The notes under the pieces: model-generated | The model's database searches: none | Seen by the model: only the letters and a program-made list of their open reading frames with translations | What the model was told of the DNA's origin: nothing | Assembly (NCBI GenBank): GCA_017617525.1 | Contig: JAFZWA010000055.1 | Coordinates: forward strand, 1 to 45,723 | From: Clostridiales bacterium | GTDB taxonomy: Bacteria > Bacillota > Clostridia > Saccharofermentanales > Saccharofermentanaceae | Direction: 5' to 3' | Length of the DNA stretch: 45,723 nucleotides | Program-made: the position numbers and the translations under genes | Shown here: positions 26,493-35,120 of the stretch, one piece after another | How the letters are laid out: every line of letters begins with the position of its first letter | Numbering within the stretch: position 1 is the first letter of the stretch

Positions 26493-27800
26493 ATGTCCTA
26501 TTCCACTACCACAGCTGATGTCGTTATCGTCGGCACCGGCGCCGCAGGTCTTTTCTGCGCGCTTCATCTTCCGGAAAATCTTTCCATTTACATGATCACA
26601 AAGGATACTCTCGAGAACAGCGCTTCCTATCTCGCCCAGGGCGGTATCGCGGCGCTTAAGGACTCCGAGGATTACGAAGACTATTTCGAGGATACTCTCC
26701 GTGCAGGTCACTACGAGAACTCGAGAAAAGCGGTCGACACCATGATCCGTCAGTCCCCGGTCATCATCCGTGAGCTTCTCGACTATCACGTTAATTTCGA
26801 TAAGAAGGGCGATGATCTCGACCTGACCAAGGAAGGCGGCCACTCCGCTTCCCGTATCCTCCATCACGAGGACATCACCGGCCAGGAGATCACCAGCAAG
26901 CTCCTTCAGAACGTTCGTGAAAAGAAGAACATCGATCTTCACGAGCACACCACCATGGTCGACCTGATCTGCGAAAAGAATGTCTGCAAGGGCATCATCA
27001 CCAAGGACGCGGACGGAAACTTCCACGCCATCTTCGGTAAAGCGGTCGTTCTCGCGACAGGCGGTATCGGCGGACTCTTTAAGCACAGTACCGCGTTCCG
27101 TCACATCACGGGCGACTCCCTCGCGATCGCGCTGAAGCACAACGTCCTTCTCAAGGACATCAACTATATCCAGATCCACCCGACATCTCTCTATTCCGAG
27201 AAGCCGGGAAGATCCTTCCTCATTTCCGAGGCAGTCAGAGGCGAAGGCGGTGTCCTTCGAAACAAGAACATGGAGCGTTTCACCGACGAGCTTCAGCCGC
27301 GTGATGTTGTTTCCGCTGCCATCAAGAAGCAGATGGAGATCGACGGCAGAGGCTTCGTATGGCTCGATGTCACACACCTCGATCCGGAACTCGTTAAGAG
27401 CCACTTCCCGAACATCCTCGAGCACTGCAAAGAGGAAGGCTACGATATCCTGAAGGAGCCATTCCCGGTAACACCTGCCCAGCACTACTTCATGGGCGGT
27501 ATCGAGGTAGACCTCAAGGGCAGAACGTCCATGGACAACCTCTACGCGATCGGAGAGACATCCTGCACAGGCGTTCACGGTAAGAACCGTCTCGGCAGTA
27601 ACTCTCTCCTCGAGAGCCTCGTATTCGCGAAGCGTTCCGCGCAGAACATCGAAGAGACGATCCCGTACGAGCCGACAGAGACCGAAGAAGTAGATTTCAG
27701 CCAGTATGAAGGAAGAGATTTCGCGAAGGAATATCGTGAGATCGTACTTGAAGAGATCAAGAGAAGGGACAAAGATTTCTATGAACAATGGTGTACTTAA
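26493..27800 (+). CDS. nadB: L-aspartate oxidase (short form)
   Basis: FAD enzyme oxidising L-aspartate to iminoaspartate, first step of NAD synthesis; in anaerobes fumarate can be the electron acceptor. The 435 residues show the dinucleotide-binding GTGAAG (14-19), SYLAQGGIAAL, the substrate region HPTSLY, and the C-terminal FAD contact GKNRLGSNSLLESLVF. It ends about 100 residues earlier than the 530-540-residue enzymes, lacking most of the C-terminal helical domain; short forms occur in Clostridia, so this need not be a truncation. AGGGGG precedes ATG 26493. Its 3' end overlaps nadC by 20 bp. nadA (quinolinate synthase) is not in the window. Confidence 0.9.
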   Translation: MSYSTTTADVVIVGTGAAGLFCALHLPENLSIYMITKDTLENSASYLAQGGIAALKDSEDYEDYFEDTLRAGHYENSRKAVDTMIRQSPVIIRELLDYHVNFDKKGDDLDLTKEGGHSASRILHHEDITGQEITSKLLQNVREKKNIDLHEHTTMVDLICEKNVCKGIITKDADGNFHAIFGKAVVLATGGIGGLFKHSTAFRHITGDSLAIALKHNVLLKDINYIQIHPTSLYSEKPGRSFLISEAVRGEGGVLRNKNMERFTDELQPRDVVSAAIKKQMEIDGRGFVWLDVTHLDPELVKSHFPNILEHCKEEGYDILKEPFPVTPAQHYFMGGIEVDLKGRTSMDNLYAIGETSCTGVHGKNRLGSNSLLESLVFAKRSAQNIEETIPYEPTETEEVDFSQYEGRDFAKEYREIVLEEIKRRDKDFYEQWCT

Positions 27801-28638
27801 CACGATCCTTTGGGACGACTATATCATGCGCGCTCTGCGCGAAGACATCACATCCGATGACGTAACGACACAGGCCATCATGCCGGAACCGTTCATGGTC
27901 ACGGTCGACCTGATCTGCAAGCAGGACGGTGTCCTCTGCGGTATCGACGTTTTCACACGTGTCTTCGAAATGCTCTGCGACAACTCCTCTTTCCGCGCCA
28001 ACTTCAAAGACGGCGACGAGATCCATAAGGGAGATGTCATCGGCGTTCTCGTCGGCGACGGCCGCGCAGTATTAAGCGGTGAAAGAACAGCGCTTAACTT
28101 CCTGCAGCGCATGAGCGGTATCGCTACCCTCACCCGTTCCATGACAAAAGAACTCCAGGGCTACGACACGAAGCTTCTCGACACCAGAAAGACCACTCCG
28201 AACATGCGTCCTTTCGAAAAGTACGCGGTACGTATCGGCGGCGGCACGAACCATCGTTATAACCTGTCCGACGGTGTCCTCATCAAGGACAACCACATCG
28301 GTGCCGCAGGCTCCATCGCCAAAGCAGTTGAAATGGCCAGAGCTTACGCTCCGTTCGTAAGAAAGATCGAAGTCGAAGTAGAAAACCTCGAGATGCTTCA
28401 GGAAGCACTCGACGCCAAGGCCGACATCATCATGCTCGACAACATGACCGATGAGATGACCGCTCAGGCAGTCGCTATGGCTAAGGGCAAGGCAGAACTC
28501 GAAGCTTCCGGTAACATGAGCATCGAAAGACTCAAGGCACTTGCAGAAATCGGCGTTGATTTCATCTCCTGCGGTGCGCTTACTCACTCTGCTCCGATCC
28601 TCGACTTCTCCATGAAGAACTTAAAGCCGATCGAGTAA
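27781..28638 (+). CDS. nadC: Nicotinate-nucleotide pyrophosphorylase (quinolinate phosphoribosyltransferase)
   Basis: Converts quinolinate and PRPP to nicotinate mononucleotide, CO2 and PPi. The 285 residues include the N-terminal REDITSDDVTTQAIM, ALNFLQRMSGIAT, LLDTRKTTPNMRPFEKYAV, GGGTNHRYNLSDGVLIKDNHI and the C-terminal ISCGALTHSAPILDFSMK, all canonical NadC motifs with the PRPP- and quinolinate-binding Arg, Lys and His residues. ATG at 27781 is inside the end of nadB, with AGAAGGGA upstream, showing translational coupling; the open frame continues further upstream but without homology. Confidence 0.95.
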   Translation: MNNGVLNTILWDDYIMRALREDITSDDVTTQAIMPEPFMVTVDLICKQDGVLCGIDVFTRVFEMLCDNSSFRANFKDGDEIHKGDVIGVLVGDGRAVLSGERTALNFLQRMSGIATLTRSMTKELQGYDTKLLDTRKTTPNMRPFEKYAVRIGGGTNHRYNLSDGVLIKDNHIGAAGSIAKAVEMARAYAPFVRKIEVEVENLEMLQEALDAKADIIMLDNMTDEMTAQAVAMAKGKAELEASGNMSIERLKALAEIGVDFISCGALTHSAPILDFSMKNLKPIE

Positions 28639-28649
28639 GGATTACCGGC

Positions 28650-29351
28650 ATGTCCAGAATTATCTTAGCAAGCAAATCACCCCGTCGTTTAGAGCTTCTC
28701 TCTATGACGGGGCTTTCTTTTGAAGTCATCACCTCGCACGTCGACGAAGACAAAGTCGAAGAGTCTGTCCTGCGCAAATACAGAGACGGCACGATCCGCG
28801 CGGATATGTATCAGATCGCCGAAGAAGTTGCCTGCGCGCAGGCAAGCGCCAAGGCTTCCGCCGTTCTGGAAGCGGTTCTTTCGGAAGCGGGCACGGAAGG
28901 CTCGGGAGATTCCGGCGAAGAGACGATCGTGATCGGGTCTGATACCGTCGTCGTCACCGAAGAAGAGATCCTCGGAAAGCCGATGGACGAGGCTGACGCA
29001 AGACGCATGCTGACAGTGCTTTCCGGGCGGACACACCGCGTCTATACGGGTGTCGCGATCATGTCCAAAGGCGGCAAGAACGGTGCCACCCAAGGGCTCG
29101 CATCTAAGGCCGATGCCAAGAGCCGCGTGTTCAGTTCTTTTGCCGACGTAAAGTTCCACGGCCTCGACGATCTTCAGAAAGACCTCATCGAGCGCTATAT
29201 CGCCACGGGTTCGCCCATGGACAAAGCCGGCGCCTACGGAATACAGGACGAAGGTGCGCTCCTGATCGACTCGATCAGCGGCGACTACTACGCCGTCGTG
29301 GGACTTCCGGTCGCGCAGGTCAACCGGGAACTTCGAAAGCTCCTGGGATAA
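28650..29351 (+). CDS. maf: Maf-family nucleoside triphosphate pyrophosphatase
   Basis: House-cleaning pyrophosphatase acting on dTTP/UTP or modified nucleotides. The N-terminal RIILASKSPRRLELL is the Maf signature, with IVIGSDTVVVTEEEILGKP (catalytic Asp and Lys) and the C-terminal DKAGAYGIQDEGALLI. At 233 residues it is longer than the usual 190-200, owing to two insertions: a Ser/Glu/Gly loop near 77-92 (EAGTEGSGDSGEE) and one near 147-165 (GKNGATQGLASKADAK). ATG at 28650 lies 11 bp after nadC, so it is probably the third gene of the operon. A bidirectional terminator follows. Confidence 0.9.
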   Translation: MSRIILASKSPRRLELLSMTGLSFEVITSHVDEDKVEESVLRKYRDGTIRADMYQIAEEVACAQASAKASAVLEAVLSEAGTEGSGDSGEETIVIGSDTVVVTEEEILGKPMDEADARRMLTVLSGRTHRVYTGVAIMSKGGKNGATQGLASKADAKSRVFSSFADVKFHGLDDLQKDLIERYIATGSPMDKAGAYGIQDEGALLIDSISGDYYAVVGLPVAQVNRELRKLLG

Positions 29352-29368
29352 CTTTTCCGAAAGATACT

Positions 29369-29402
29369 AAAAAGGCTGTCTCCGAAGAGACAGCCTTTTC
29401 TT
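29369..29402. terminator. Bidirectional intrinsic terminator
   Basis: AAAAGGCTGTCTC / GAGACAGCCTTTT with a 4-nt loop, between convergent maf and cysK. Confidence 0.9.
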
Positions 29403-29422
29403 TTTCTCATTTTTCAGAGGAA

Positions 29423-30352
29423 TCACTCGAAAAGCGGAGTCGAGAAATATCTCTCGGCAGTATCCGGAAGGACGGTAACGACGGTCTTTCCTTTTCCGAG
29501 TTTCTTTGCCATGGCGATCGCCGCAGCGACATTGGAACCAGAAGAGATGCCGCACATCAGACCTTCTTTTCTGGCCAGATCCTTTGCTGTTTCCAGAGCC
29601 GCTTCATCGGATACGACGTAAACATCCTCGAAGATCTCGGTGTTGAGGTTCTCCGGGATCAAGCCGTCGCCGATGCCCATCTGCAGGTGGGAACCGATGT
29701 TACCGCCGGCAAGGATCGCCGCGTTTTCCGGCTCGACTGCCCAGATCGTGATGCCCGGGTTCTGAGCTTTCAGAACTTCACCGATACCGGACAGGGTTCC
29801 GCCCGTGCCGATACCTGCGCAGAATCCGTCGATCGGACCTGCTACCTGCTCTAAGATCTCGACGCCTGTGTGATGGCGGTGGACCATCGGGTTGGCGGGG
29901 TTCGTGAACTGCTGCGGAACAAATACGTTCGGATCTTCTCTTTCCATCTTCTCAGCGAGTTTGAGACACTCATCGATGGCTTTTCCGATATCACCGTCAT
30001 CGTGGATGAGCTTAACTTCCGCGCCGTAGTGCTCAACGAGGTAGCGGCGCTCGCATGAAACAGAGTCCGGCATGATGATGATCGTCTTATATCCTCTGAC
30101 AGCGCCGACCAGCGCAAGTCCGATACCCTGATTTCCGGATGTCGGCTCGACGATGATCGTATCTTTCGTGATCTTGCCGTCCTTTTCCGCCTGCTCGATC
30201 ATGTTCAAGGCAGTTCTTGTCTTAATGGATCCGCCTACGTTTAAGCCTTCGTATTTTACGAGGACACGTGCCGAATCCTCACCTACCATGCGGGAGGAGA
30301 GCTCGATCATCGGCGTATGTCCGACTGCTTCCAATACATTCTTATAAACCAT
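29423..30352 (-). CDS. cysK: Cysteine synthase (O-acetylserine sulfhydrylase)
   Basis: PLP fold-type II enzyme making cysteine from O-acetylserine and sulfide, 309 residues. The PLP lysine is Lys44 (GGSIKTRTAL), the Asn-loop is PTSGNQGIGLA (70-80), the phosphate loop is GIGTGGTLSG, and the C-terminal GISSGSN holds the pyridine-contact Ser. Differences from the textbook CysK are SIKTR instead of SVKDR and Gln75 in place of the usual Thr (SGNTG), a residue near the substrate carboxylate, so O-acetylserine is likely but a related donor is possible. It has its own promoter. No cysE nearby. Confidence 0.88.
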   Translation of the reverse strand: MVYKNVLEAVGHTPMIELSSRMVGEDSARVLVKYEGLNVGGSIKTRTALNMIEQAEKDGKITKDTIIVEPTSGNQGIGLALVGAVRGYKTIIIMPDSVSCERRYLVEHYGAEVKLIHDDGDIGKAIDECLKLAEKMEREDPNVFVPQQFTNPANPMVHRHHTGVEILEQVAGPIDGFCAGIGTGGTLSGIGEVLKAQNPGITIWAVEPENAAILAGGNIGSHLQMGIGDGLIPENLNTEIFEDVYVVSDEAALETAKDLARKEGLMCGISSGSNVAAAIAMAKKLGKGKTVVTVLPDTAERYFSTPLFE

Positions 30353-30432
30353 TTTCCATCCTGCTTTCTAAGGGGAACCCCCAAAGAGTAATCACCCTAT
30401 TGACCTTAGGTCGTGAGGGCAAATGCTCTACT

Positions 30433-30461
30433 ATTTTATATCCCGTTTGACCTTCGCGCAA
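30433..30461 (-). promoter_or_regulatory. Probable cysK promoter
   Basis: Minus strand TTGCGC (30456-30461), 17 bp, TAAAAT (30433-30438); the -35 is weak. A palindrome GACCTTAGGTC (30402-30412) downstream could be an operator. Confidence 0.45.
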
Positions 30462-30479
30462 GAAAAACACCGAAAACTA

Positions 30480-30508
30480 TTGCAAAGTCTAGCTATCCGT
30501 GATATCTT
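30480..30508 (+). promoter_or_regulatory. Probable speD promoter
   Basis: TTGCAA (30480-30485), 17 bp, TATCTT (30503-30508), 264 bp before the start codon, implying a long leader. Confidence 0.45.
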
Positions 30509-30524
30509 TTTGTCATTGCGGCGA

Positions 30525-30737
30525 GTGCCGAAGCGGCAGTTTTTTGAAGGACTGCCTTATTGAGTGGGAAGTAAGAATTCCCTTAATGTTTATAAGTTGG
30601 TTACTTTATAACCAAAGGAAGCGCTTCGATCAGAGGTGTGAGGACGCGACCTGACTTGTGAATAATCAATAAGAGTGCGATGAGCTTTGGCACAGGACCT
30701 CTTCTTTTCCGGGCAAAGTAGCCTCGGTTCTTTTATT
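30525..30737 (+). ncRNA. Structured speD leader, candidate cis-regulatory RNA
   Basis: A 10-bp long-range stem, GTGCCGAAGC (30525-30534) with GCTTTGGCAC (30684-30693, one G-U pair), would enclose hairpins GGCAGT/ACTGCC (30535-30540 / 30551-30556), GGGAA/TTCCC (30566-30570 / 30578-30582) and TTGGTTA/TAACCAA (30597-30603 / 30609-30615). A later hairpin CCGGG/CTCGG (30709-30713 / 30723-30727) is followed by TTCTTTTATT, like a weak terminator just before the ribosome site. I recognise no known riboswitch class (SAM-I, SAM-II, lysine, T-box and others checked by eye). An independent small RNA is the alternative. Confidence 0.5.
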
Positions 30738-30771
30738 CTCAGGACAGGAAAAACGGGAAAGGATGGTTCAT

Positions 30772-31563
30772 ATGGCGCACGAAAAGCTCCGCCTTTATGG
30801 CTTTAACAATTTGACCAAATCCCTCAGTTTCAATATCTACGACGTATGCTACGCCAAGACCGCGCGTGAGCAGAAAGATTATATTGCGTACATTAACGAG
30901 CAGTATAACTCCGAACGTCTTACCAAGATCCTCACCAACCTCACCGAGATGATCGGCGCGAAAGTACTGAGTATTTCCAAGCAGGACTACGAACCGCAGG
31001 GCGCATCTGTTACGCTGCTCATCGCGGAAGAGTCCATGATCCCGCACATGGAAGCAGAGACGGTCGTTGCTCACCTCGATAAGAGCCACGTTACCGTTCA
31101 CACATATCCGGAGTACCATCCGGATACCGCTATCGCGACTTTCCGCGTAGACATCGACGTCGCGACCTGTGGCGAGATCTCCCCGCTTTCTACTTTGGAT
31201 TATCTGATCGGAAGCTTCGATTCCGATATCATCACGATGGACTACCGCGTTCGCGGCTTTACGCGTGACGTTTCCGGCAAGAAGATCTTCCGCGACAAGA
31301 ACATCGTTTCGATTCAGAACTATATCGACAAGAAGACTCTTGAGCGCTATGACGCCATCGACATCAACGTCTATCAGGCAAACCTGTACCACACCAAGAT
31401 GCTCATCAAGGATGTGGATCTGCAGAACTACCTGTTCAAGACCGATGTCTACGAGATCGCGCCGAAGACCCGCCTGGAGATCACCAACAATCTCCGTAAG
31501 GAAATGATCGAGATCTTCTCCGGAGCCAATGTATTTGAAGCACCGGAGGAAGATAACGATTAA
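30772..31563 (+). CDS. speD: S-adenosylmethionine decarboxylase proenzyme
   Basis: Pyruvoyl enzyme supplying decarboxylated SAM, the aminopropyl donor for spermidine. The 263 residues match the long E. coli-type (class 1b) enzyme in length. Self-cleavage should occur at the Lys-Ser bond in [13 protein letters not shown] (Ser105 becomes pyruvoyl). Other family stretches are [21 protein letters not shown] and [18 protein letters not shown] at 30772 is chosen because AAAGG lies 9 nt upstream; an in-frame ATG at 30763 directly abuts that site. Its stop is immediately followed by the speA start, so the two are co-translated. A structured leader lies upstream. Confidence 0.95.
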   Translation: MAHEKLRLYGFNNLTKSLSFNIYDVCYAKTAREQKDYIAYINEQYNSERLTKILTNLTEMIGAKVLSISKQDYEPQGASVTLLIAEESMIPHMEAETVVAHLDKSHVTVHTYPEYHPDTAIATFRVDIDVATCGEISPLSTLDYLIGSFDSDIITMDYRVRGFTRDVSGKKIFRDKNIVSIQNYIDKKTLERYDAIDINVYQANLYHTKMLIKDVDLQNYLFKTDVYEIAPKTRLEITNNLRKEMIEIFSGANVFEAPEEDND

Positions 31564-33048
31564 GTGGAAAAGGATTTCCTGAAAAGACAGAGCCGTGCCC
31601 CCATCGCCGAAGCACTGGAAGATTACACTTCCGAACGCGTCGTTCCTTTTGACGTGCCCGGACATAAACACGGCCGCGGAAATCCCGAACTGACTGCCTT
31701 TTTAGGCGAGCGCACCATGACGCTCGACGTCAATTCCATGAAGCCGCTGGACAACCTCTGCCACCCGGTCTCCGTCATTAAGGAAGCCGAGGAGCTCGCG
31801 GCGGAGGCATTCGGGGCAAAAGCCGCTTTCTTTATGGTCGGCGGTACCACTTCTTCCGTTCAGGCGATGGTATTTACCGTCGCGGCCAGAGGCGACAAGA
31901 TCATCGTCCCGCGAAATGTCCACAGAAGCGTCATCTACGCGATGGTCCTGTGCGGTGCCATCCCGGTCTATGTCGATCCGGGTGCCCATGAGCAGCTCGG
32001 CATCGCTCTCGGCATGCAGCTTTCCGACGTAGAAAAAGCGATCCTCGAGAATCCCGACGCAAAAGCCGTTTTCGTCAATAACCCGACCTACTACGGAATC
32101 TGCAGTGACGTCCGCGGTATCGTGAAACTCGCGCATTCGCACGGCATGCAGGTCATCGTCGACGAAGCGCACGGCACTCACCTTTCGTTTTCGGACAATC
32201 TTCCTGTTTCCGCGATGGAAGCAGGCGCGGATATGGCCGCCGTCTCCATGCACAAATCCGGCGGTTCGCTGACACAGAGCGCATTCCTTCTGGTCGGTGG
32301 TGAGGAAAGCGGGGAGAATAAAGCTCCCGCCATCTCCCCTGCCTATGTCCGCCAGATCATCAACCTGACACAGACGACCTCCGGTTCTTACCTTTTCCTT
32401 TCGAGCCTCGATCTTTCCCGTAAAAGACTTGCTCTTCACGGAAAAGAACTGTTCGACAAAGTCATCGAGATGGCCGAGTACGCCAGAGAAGAGATCAACA
32501 GCATCGGCGGCTATTACGCCATCGGTTCGGAGCTCATCGACGGCAAGGCGATCAGCGATTTCGACAAGACAAAACTCGTCATCCACACGCTCCCGGTAGG
32601 ACTTGCCGGTATCGAAGTATATGACCTTCTTCGTGATGAATACGATATCCAGATGGAGTTCGGCGACTTCGGAAACTGCCTCGCTTATCTTTCGGTAGGC
32701 GACCGTGTCCGTGAGATCGAGCGCCTCGTAGGCGCGCTTTCCGAGATCCGTCGTCACTTCGGAAAAGCACCGCTCGTGTCTCTTCCGAACAGCTATATCG
32801 CTCCGTCCGTAGTGCTTTCCCCGCAGGAAGCATTCTACGCGGATACCGAACATGTAGAGTTCAATTCTTCCGTCGGAAGGATCTCCGCGGAAAGCATCAT
32901 GTGCTATCCTCCGGGAATCCCGGTCCTGGCTCCGGGTGAAAAGATCACTGAGGAAGTCCTGGAGTATCTGCGTTTCGCGCAGGAAAAGGGCTGCCAGATC
33001 ACCGGCGCGGAGGACAGTAGTCTTCGCACGATCAGAGTCGTAAAGTAA
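31564..33048 (+). CDS. speA: Arginine decarboxylase, fold-type I (SpeA-like Orn/Lys/Arg decarboxylase)
   Basis: PLP decarboxylase of 494 residues, the short Bacillus-type group that lacks the N-terminal wing. The PLP lysine is Lys231 in SMHKSGGSLTQ, and VDEAHGTH (199-206) holds the ring-binding Asp. PFDVPGHKHGRGNP near the start is also typical. Arginine rather than lysine or ornithine is inferred because agmatinase (speB) and speD/speE share the locus. The start is GTG at 31564, directly after the speD stop; GGAGG lies 14 nt upstream, a long spacing, so coupling with speD may drive initiation. Confidence 0.9.
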   Translation: MEKDFLKRQSRAPIAEALEDYTSERVVPFDVPGHKHGRGNPELTAFLGERTMTLDVNSMKPLDNLCHPVSVIKEAEELAAEAFGAKAAFFMVGGTTSSVQAMVFTVAARGDKIIVPRNVHRSVIYAMVLCGAIPVYVDPGAHEQLGIALGMQLSDVEKAILENPDAKAVFVNNPTYYGICSDVRGIVKLAHSHGMQVIVDEAHGTHLSFSDNLPVSAMEAGADMAAVSMHKSGGSLTQSAFLLVGGEESGENKAPAISPAYVRQIINLTQTTSGSYLFLSSLDLSRKRLALHGKELFDKVIEMAEYAREEINSIGGYYAIGSELIDGKAISDFDKTKLVIHTLPVGLAGIEVYDLLRDEYDIQMEFGDFGNCLAYLSVGDRVREIERLVGALSEIRRHFGKAPLVSLPNSYIAPSVVLSPQEAFYADTEHVEFNSSVGRISAESIMCYPPGIPVLAPGEKITEEVLEYLRFAQEKGCQITGAEDSSLRTIRVVK

Positions 33049-33161
33049 GATCTCGTCCGCGGACGACAAGTCTTAAGGAATAATTTGCAATCTCCTTAAC
33101 CGATTCTTTATCTTCGTTTTGTACAATAACCTCATGACAAGAGAAAGTGAGGGTCATTAAG

Positions 33162-34157
33162 ATGCTTACAAAAATCGAAACCAACATGAAAGTATTTGCC
33201 GAGAATTTCAAGGCAGCTAAAAAAGCGTATGTGCTCAACTCGAGCATGGAAGCTTCCGCCTGCGCGGCCGCATTTATCGGAGAAGATGAGCCGGTAACGG
33301 TCGACGAACTGAAAAGTGCTAAGCACATCCTCAGTAACAACGCGAGATTCCTTTCCACGCTCAGACACGGTAACGCCAGACAGGTCGTCGCCGCGGTGAT
33401 CGCCAAAGATCCGAATCCGGATATCGCCATGAAGCGTATCGCGGAGATCCATAAAGCACTCGACAAGAAGTTCTTTAACTCCGACTATCTCGTACTTGCC
33501 GCAACGATCATCTATCAGAACAGCAAGCCGAGCGAATATGACGCGGTAGTCGACAGGACCAGAAAGATCTTTAAGAAACTGCGTGCCGATCATCCGATGA
33601 TCACCGGCCGCGAGGATCTCGCCAACTGTGCCCTGATGGCACTCTCGGGCTATGATCCGGGAAAGATCACGGACACCTGCGAGCAGGATTTCCAGTACCT
33701 GAAGAAGTCTTACGTGTTAAAGAACAAGGTACAGTTCCTCGCGTGCATCACGAGTCTGTTTGACGGAGCTCCGGATGAAAAGGCCGCGGCCATCGAAGAG
33801 ACGAGAAAGCTTCTCAAGGAATATGGTGTGCGTTTTGACACCAGCGCGTATTCTATCGTCGGCGCGCTCGCCATGCTCGTAGACAAAGCAGACAGAAGTC
33901 TGGTCTGCGGCCACATCGCGGAAGTCAGCGCCAAGCTCAAGAGCGTTCGCGGTATGGGCTCTCTCGGAGCGGGCAAAAAGATCCGCAACATGATCGCTAC
34001 CGCGATCGTGATCGATGCCTATGCAGACGGTATGGATGACAAGATCAAGAACAGCGCGATCTCCGCGATCATCTCCGCGGTCATTGCCGCAGAGATCGCA
34101 GCGATCTGTGCCGCAGCCGCAGCATCCTCTGCCGCGGCAGCCAGCAGCTCCTCCTGA
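33162..34157 (+). CDS. DUF4003-family protein
   Basis: A 331-residue, largely helical protein resembling DUF4003 in pattern: LSTLRHGNARQVVAAVIA, FFNSDYLVLAATIIYQ, MITGREDLANCALMALSGYDP and a C-terminal KKIRNMIATAIVIDAYAD. The family function is unknown. The last 45 residues are an Ala/Ile-rich hydrophobic stretch (AISAIISAVIAAEIAAICAA) ending in Ala/Ser repeats, perhaps a membrane tail. ATG at 33162 has AGGG 10 nt upstream; a GTG 15 bp earlier is less likely. It lies 113 bp after speA with TACAAT as a possible -10, between the two halves of the polyamine cluster. A 12-bp palindrome (33054-33065) lies in the gap. Confidence 0.75.
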   Translation: MLTKIETNMKVFAENFKAAKKAYVLNSSMEASACAAAFIGEDEPVTVDELKSAKHILSNNARFLSTLRHGNARQVVAAVIAKDPNPDIAMKRIAEIHKALDKKFFNSDYLVLAATIIYQNSKPSEYDAVVDRTRKIFKKLRADHPMITGREDLANCALMALSGYDPGKITDTCEQDFQYLKKSYVLKNKVQFLACITSLFDGAPDEKAAAIEETRKLLKEYGVRFDTSAYSIVGALAMLVDKADRSLVCGHIAEVSAKLKSVRGMGSLGAGKKIRNMIATAIVIDAYADGMDDKIKNSAISAIISAVIAAEIAAICAAAAASSAAAASSSS

Positions 34158-34172
34158 TGAGGGAAGCTGCCC

Positions 34173-34186
34173 GGACAGGTGCTTTT
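34173..34186 (-). repeat. Dispersed word GAAAAGCACCTGTC
   Basis: Inverse-orientation copy identical over 14 bases to 11494-11507. It lies between the DUF4003 stop codon and its terminator. Confidence 0.7.
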
Positions 34187-34197
34187 CAAAAAGAACA

Positions 34198-34230
34198 AAA
34201 AGCCCCGATGGATTTTTCTTCGGGGCTTTT
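34198..34230 (+). terminator. Intrinsic terminator of the DUF4003 gene
   Basis: Stem AAAAGCCCCGA / TCGGGGCTTTT, flanked by A and T runs. Confidence 0.88.
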
Positions 34231-34251
34231 ATCATGTGTGAACAGGTATGA

Positions 34252-34280
34252 AAAAAGGTCCTCATGATGAGGACCTTTTT
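34252..34280. terminator. Bidirectional terminator
   Basis: Perfect 14-bp inverted repeat (AAAAAGGTCCTCAT and complement) around a single central G, 20 bp beyond the stop of the minus-strand membrane gene. Confidence 0.85.
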
Positions 34281-34300
34281 GTTAATCGTTTTAATGCCGA

Positions 34301-34804
34301 TTAAACCTGCGGAACCTGAGGTGCCTGCGGCTGAGCCGGAGCAGCTTTCTTTGCGTTCATTGTTGTAAGAACGATAGCACCAGCAACAGCAATAACGCCA
34401 AGGATCAATACAAAGAAACCGAACTGGAAAGATACGGAAGCCATATCGCCCATGCCACTGTCTTTGATATCTTTCTTGTCAGCAGCCATTACTCTGATAA
34501 CATCGATGATTCCCCAGAGACCGAAAGCAGCAGATGCGCCGAGTGCGCCACTCAGGAACTTCTCCTTATCCAGGTCGAGAAGCAGGATTACAACTGTAGC
34601 AATAGCGAGGATCAGAAGGAAAATGCCCTGGTGACGATAGTTACCCATCAGATTCCAAGTTTCCGATTCACTAATTCCCCAAAGCGATACTGTTGCTTTG
34701 TACTGCGGCAGGAAGCTGGCGAGCAGCATCAGAACGCTACCGGCGAGAACGCAGATCGTTGACGGATCTTTAAAATCCGGCACCTTAATTTTTTTCATGT
34801 CCAT
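34301..34804 (-). CDS. Unknown four-helix membrane protein
   Basis: I do not recognise the family. The 167-residue protein has four predicted membrane segments (about 17-33, 58-76, 85-100, 128-148), a short charged N-terminus and a Pro/Gln/Ala tail (AAPAQPQAPQVPQV). The first extracellular loop is YKATVSLWGISESETWNLMG. AGGAGGGG lies upstream of ATG 34804, and TATAAT on the minus strand (34842-34847) is a likely -10. It faces the opposite way to the surrounding polyamine genes. The GC content and codon use look lower than in its neighbours, so it may be a later insertion; this is an impression, not a measurement. Confidence 0.72.
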   Translation of the reverse strand: MDMKKIKVPDFKDPSTICVLAGSVLMLLASFLPQYKATVSLWGISESETWNLMGNYRHQGIFLLILAIATVVILLLDLDKEKFLSGALGASAAFGLWGIIDVIRVMAADKKDIKDSGMGDMASVSFQFGFFVLILGVIAVAGAIVLTTMNAKKAAPAQPQAPQVPQV

Positions 34805-35030
34805 AAAATATACCCCTCCTAATGAGATTTTAACAATTTCAATTATACAACAACACTTTTCAAAAAAACTACCCGAAAAACTGATTTATTCGAGAATTTG
34901 TAAGGAAGTTTTGTCGAATTAGAGTCACATAAAACCCCTTCATTCTCCGAAGTAGTGCAAATTTGCCTTTTCAAGTACCAAGAAACACGGAAATAAGATC
35001 CTCTACTTACCTCATGTTATGTTATGCCAA

Positions 35031-35051
35031 GTGCTTTTAAGGTGGTATTAT
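35031..35051 (+). promoter_or_regulatory. Probable speE promoter (extended -10) next to a dispersed GTGCTTTT word
   Basis: TGGTATTAT is an extended -10 (hexamer 35046-35051) with no good -35. GTGCTTTT (35031-35038) lies in the -35 region. A leader hairpin GCGCCG / CGGCGC follows. The rest of the 316-bp gap from 34805 shows no further gene. Confidence 0.45.
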
Positions 35052-35120
35052 ATAGATGTTGGTTTTGCGCCGTATTTCTTTTCGGCGCGCCTCGAAATCT
35101 CGAAAACGAAGGAGTAGAAA

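Noticed and set aside
26469..27803. A 444-codon minus-strand frame opposite nadB
   Set aside because: nadB has clear FAD-binding motifs and a ribosome site; the opposing frame has neither.
30509..30771. Known riboswitch or housekeeping RNA (SAM-I, SAM-II, lysine box, T-box, 6S, RNase P, tmRNA)
   Set aside because: An AGAGGTGTGA stretch recalls the lysine box, but the other conserved blocks are missing; no signature of the other classes was found.
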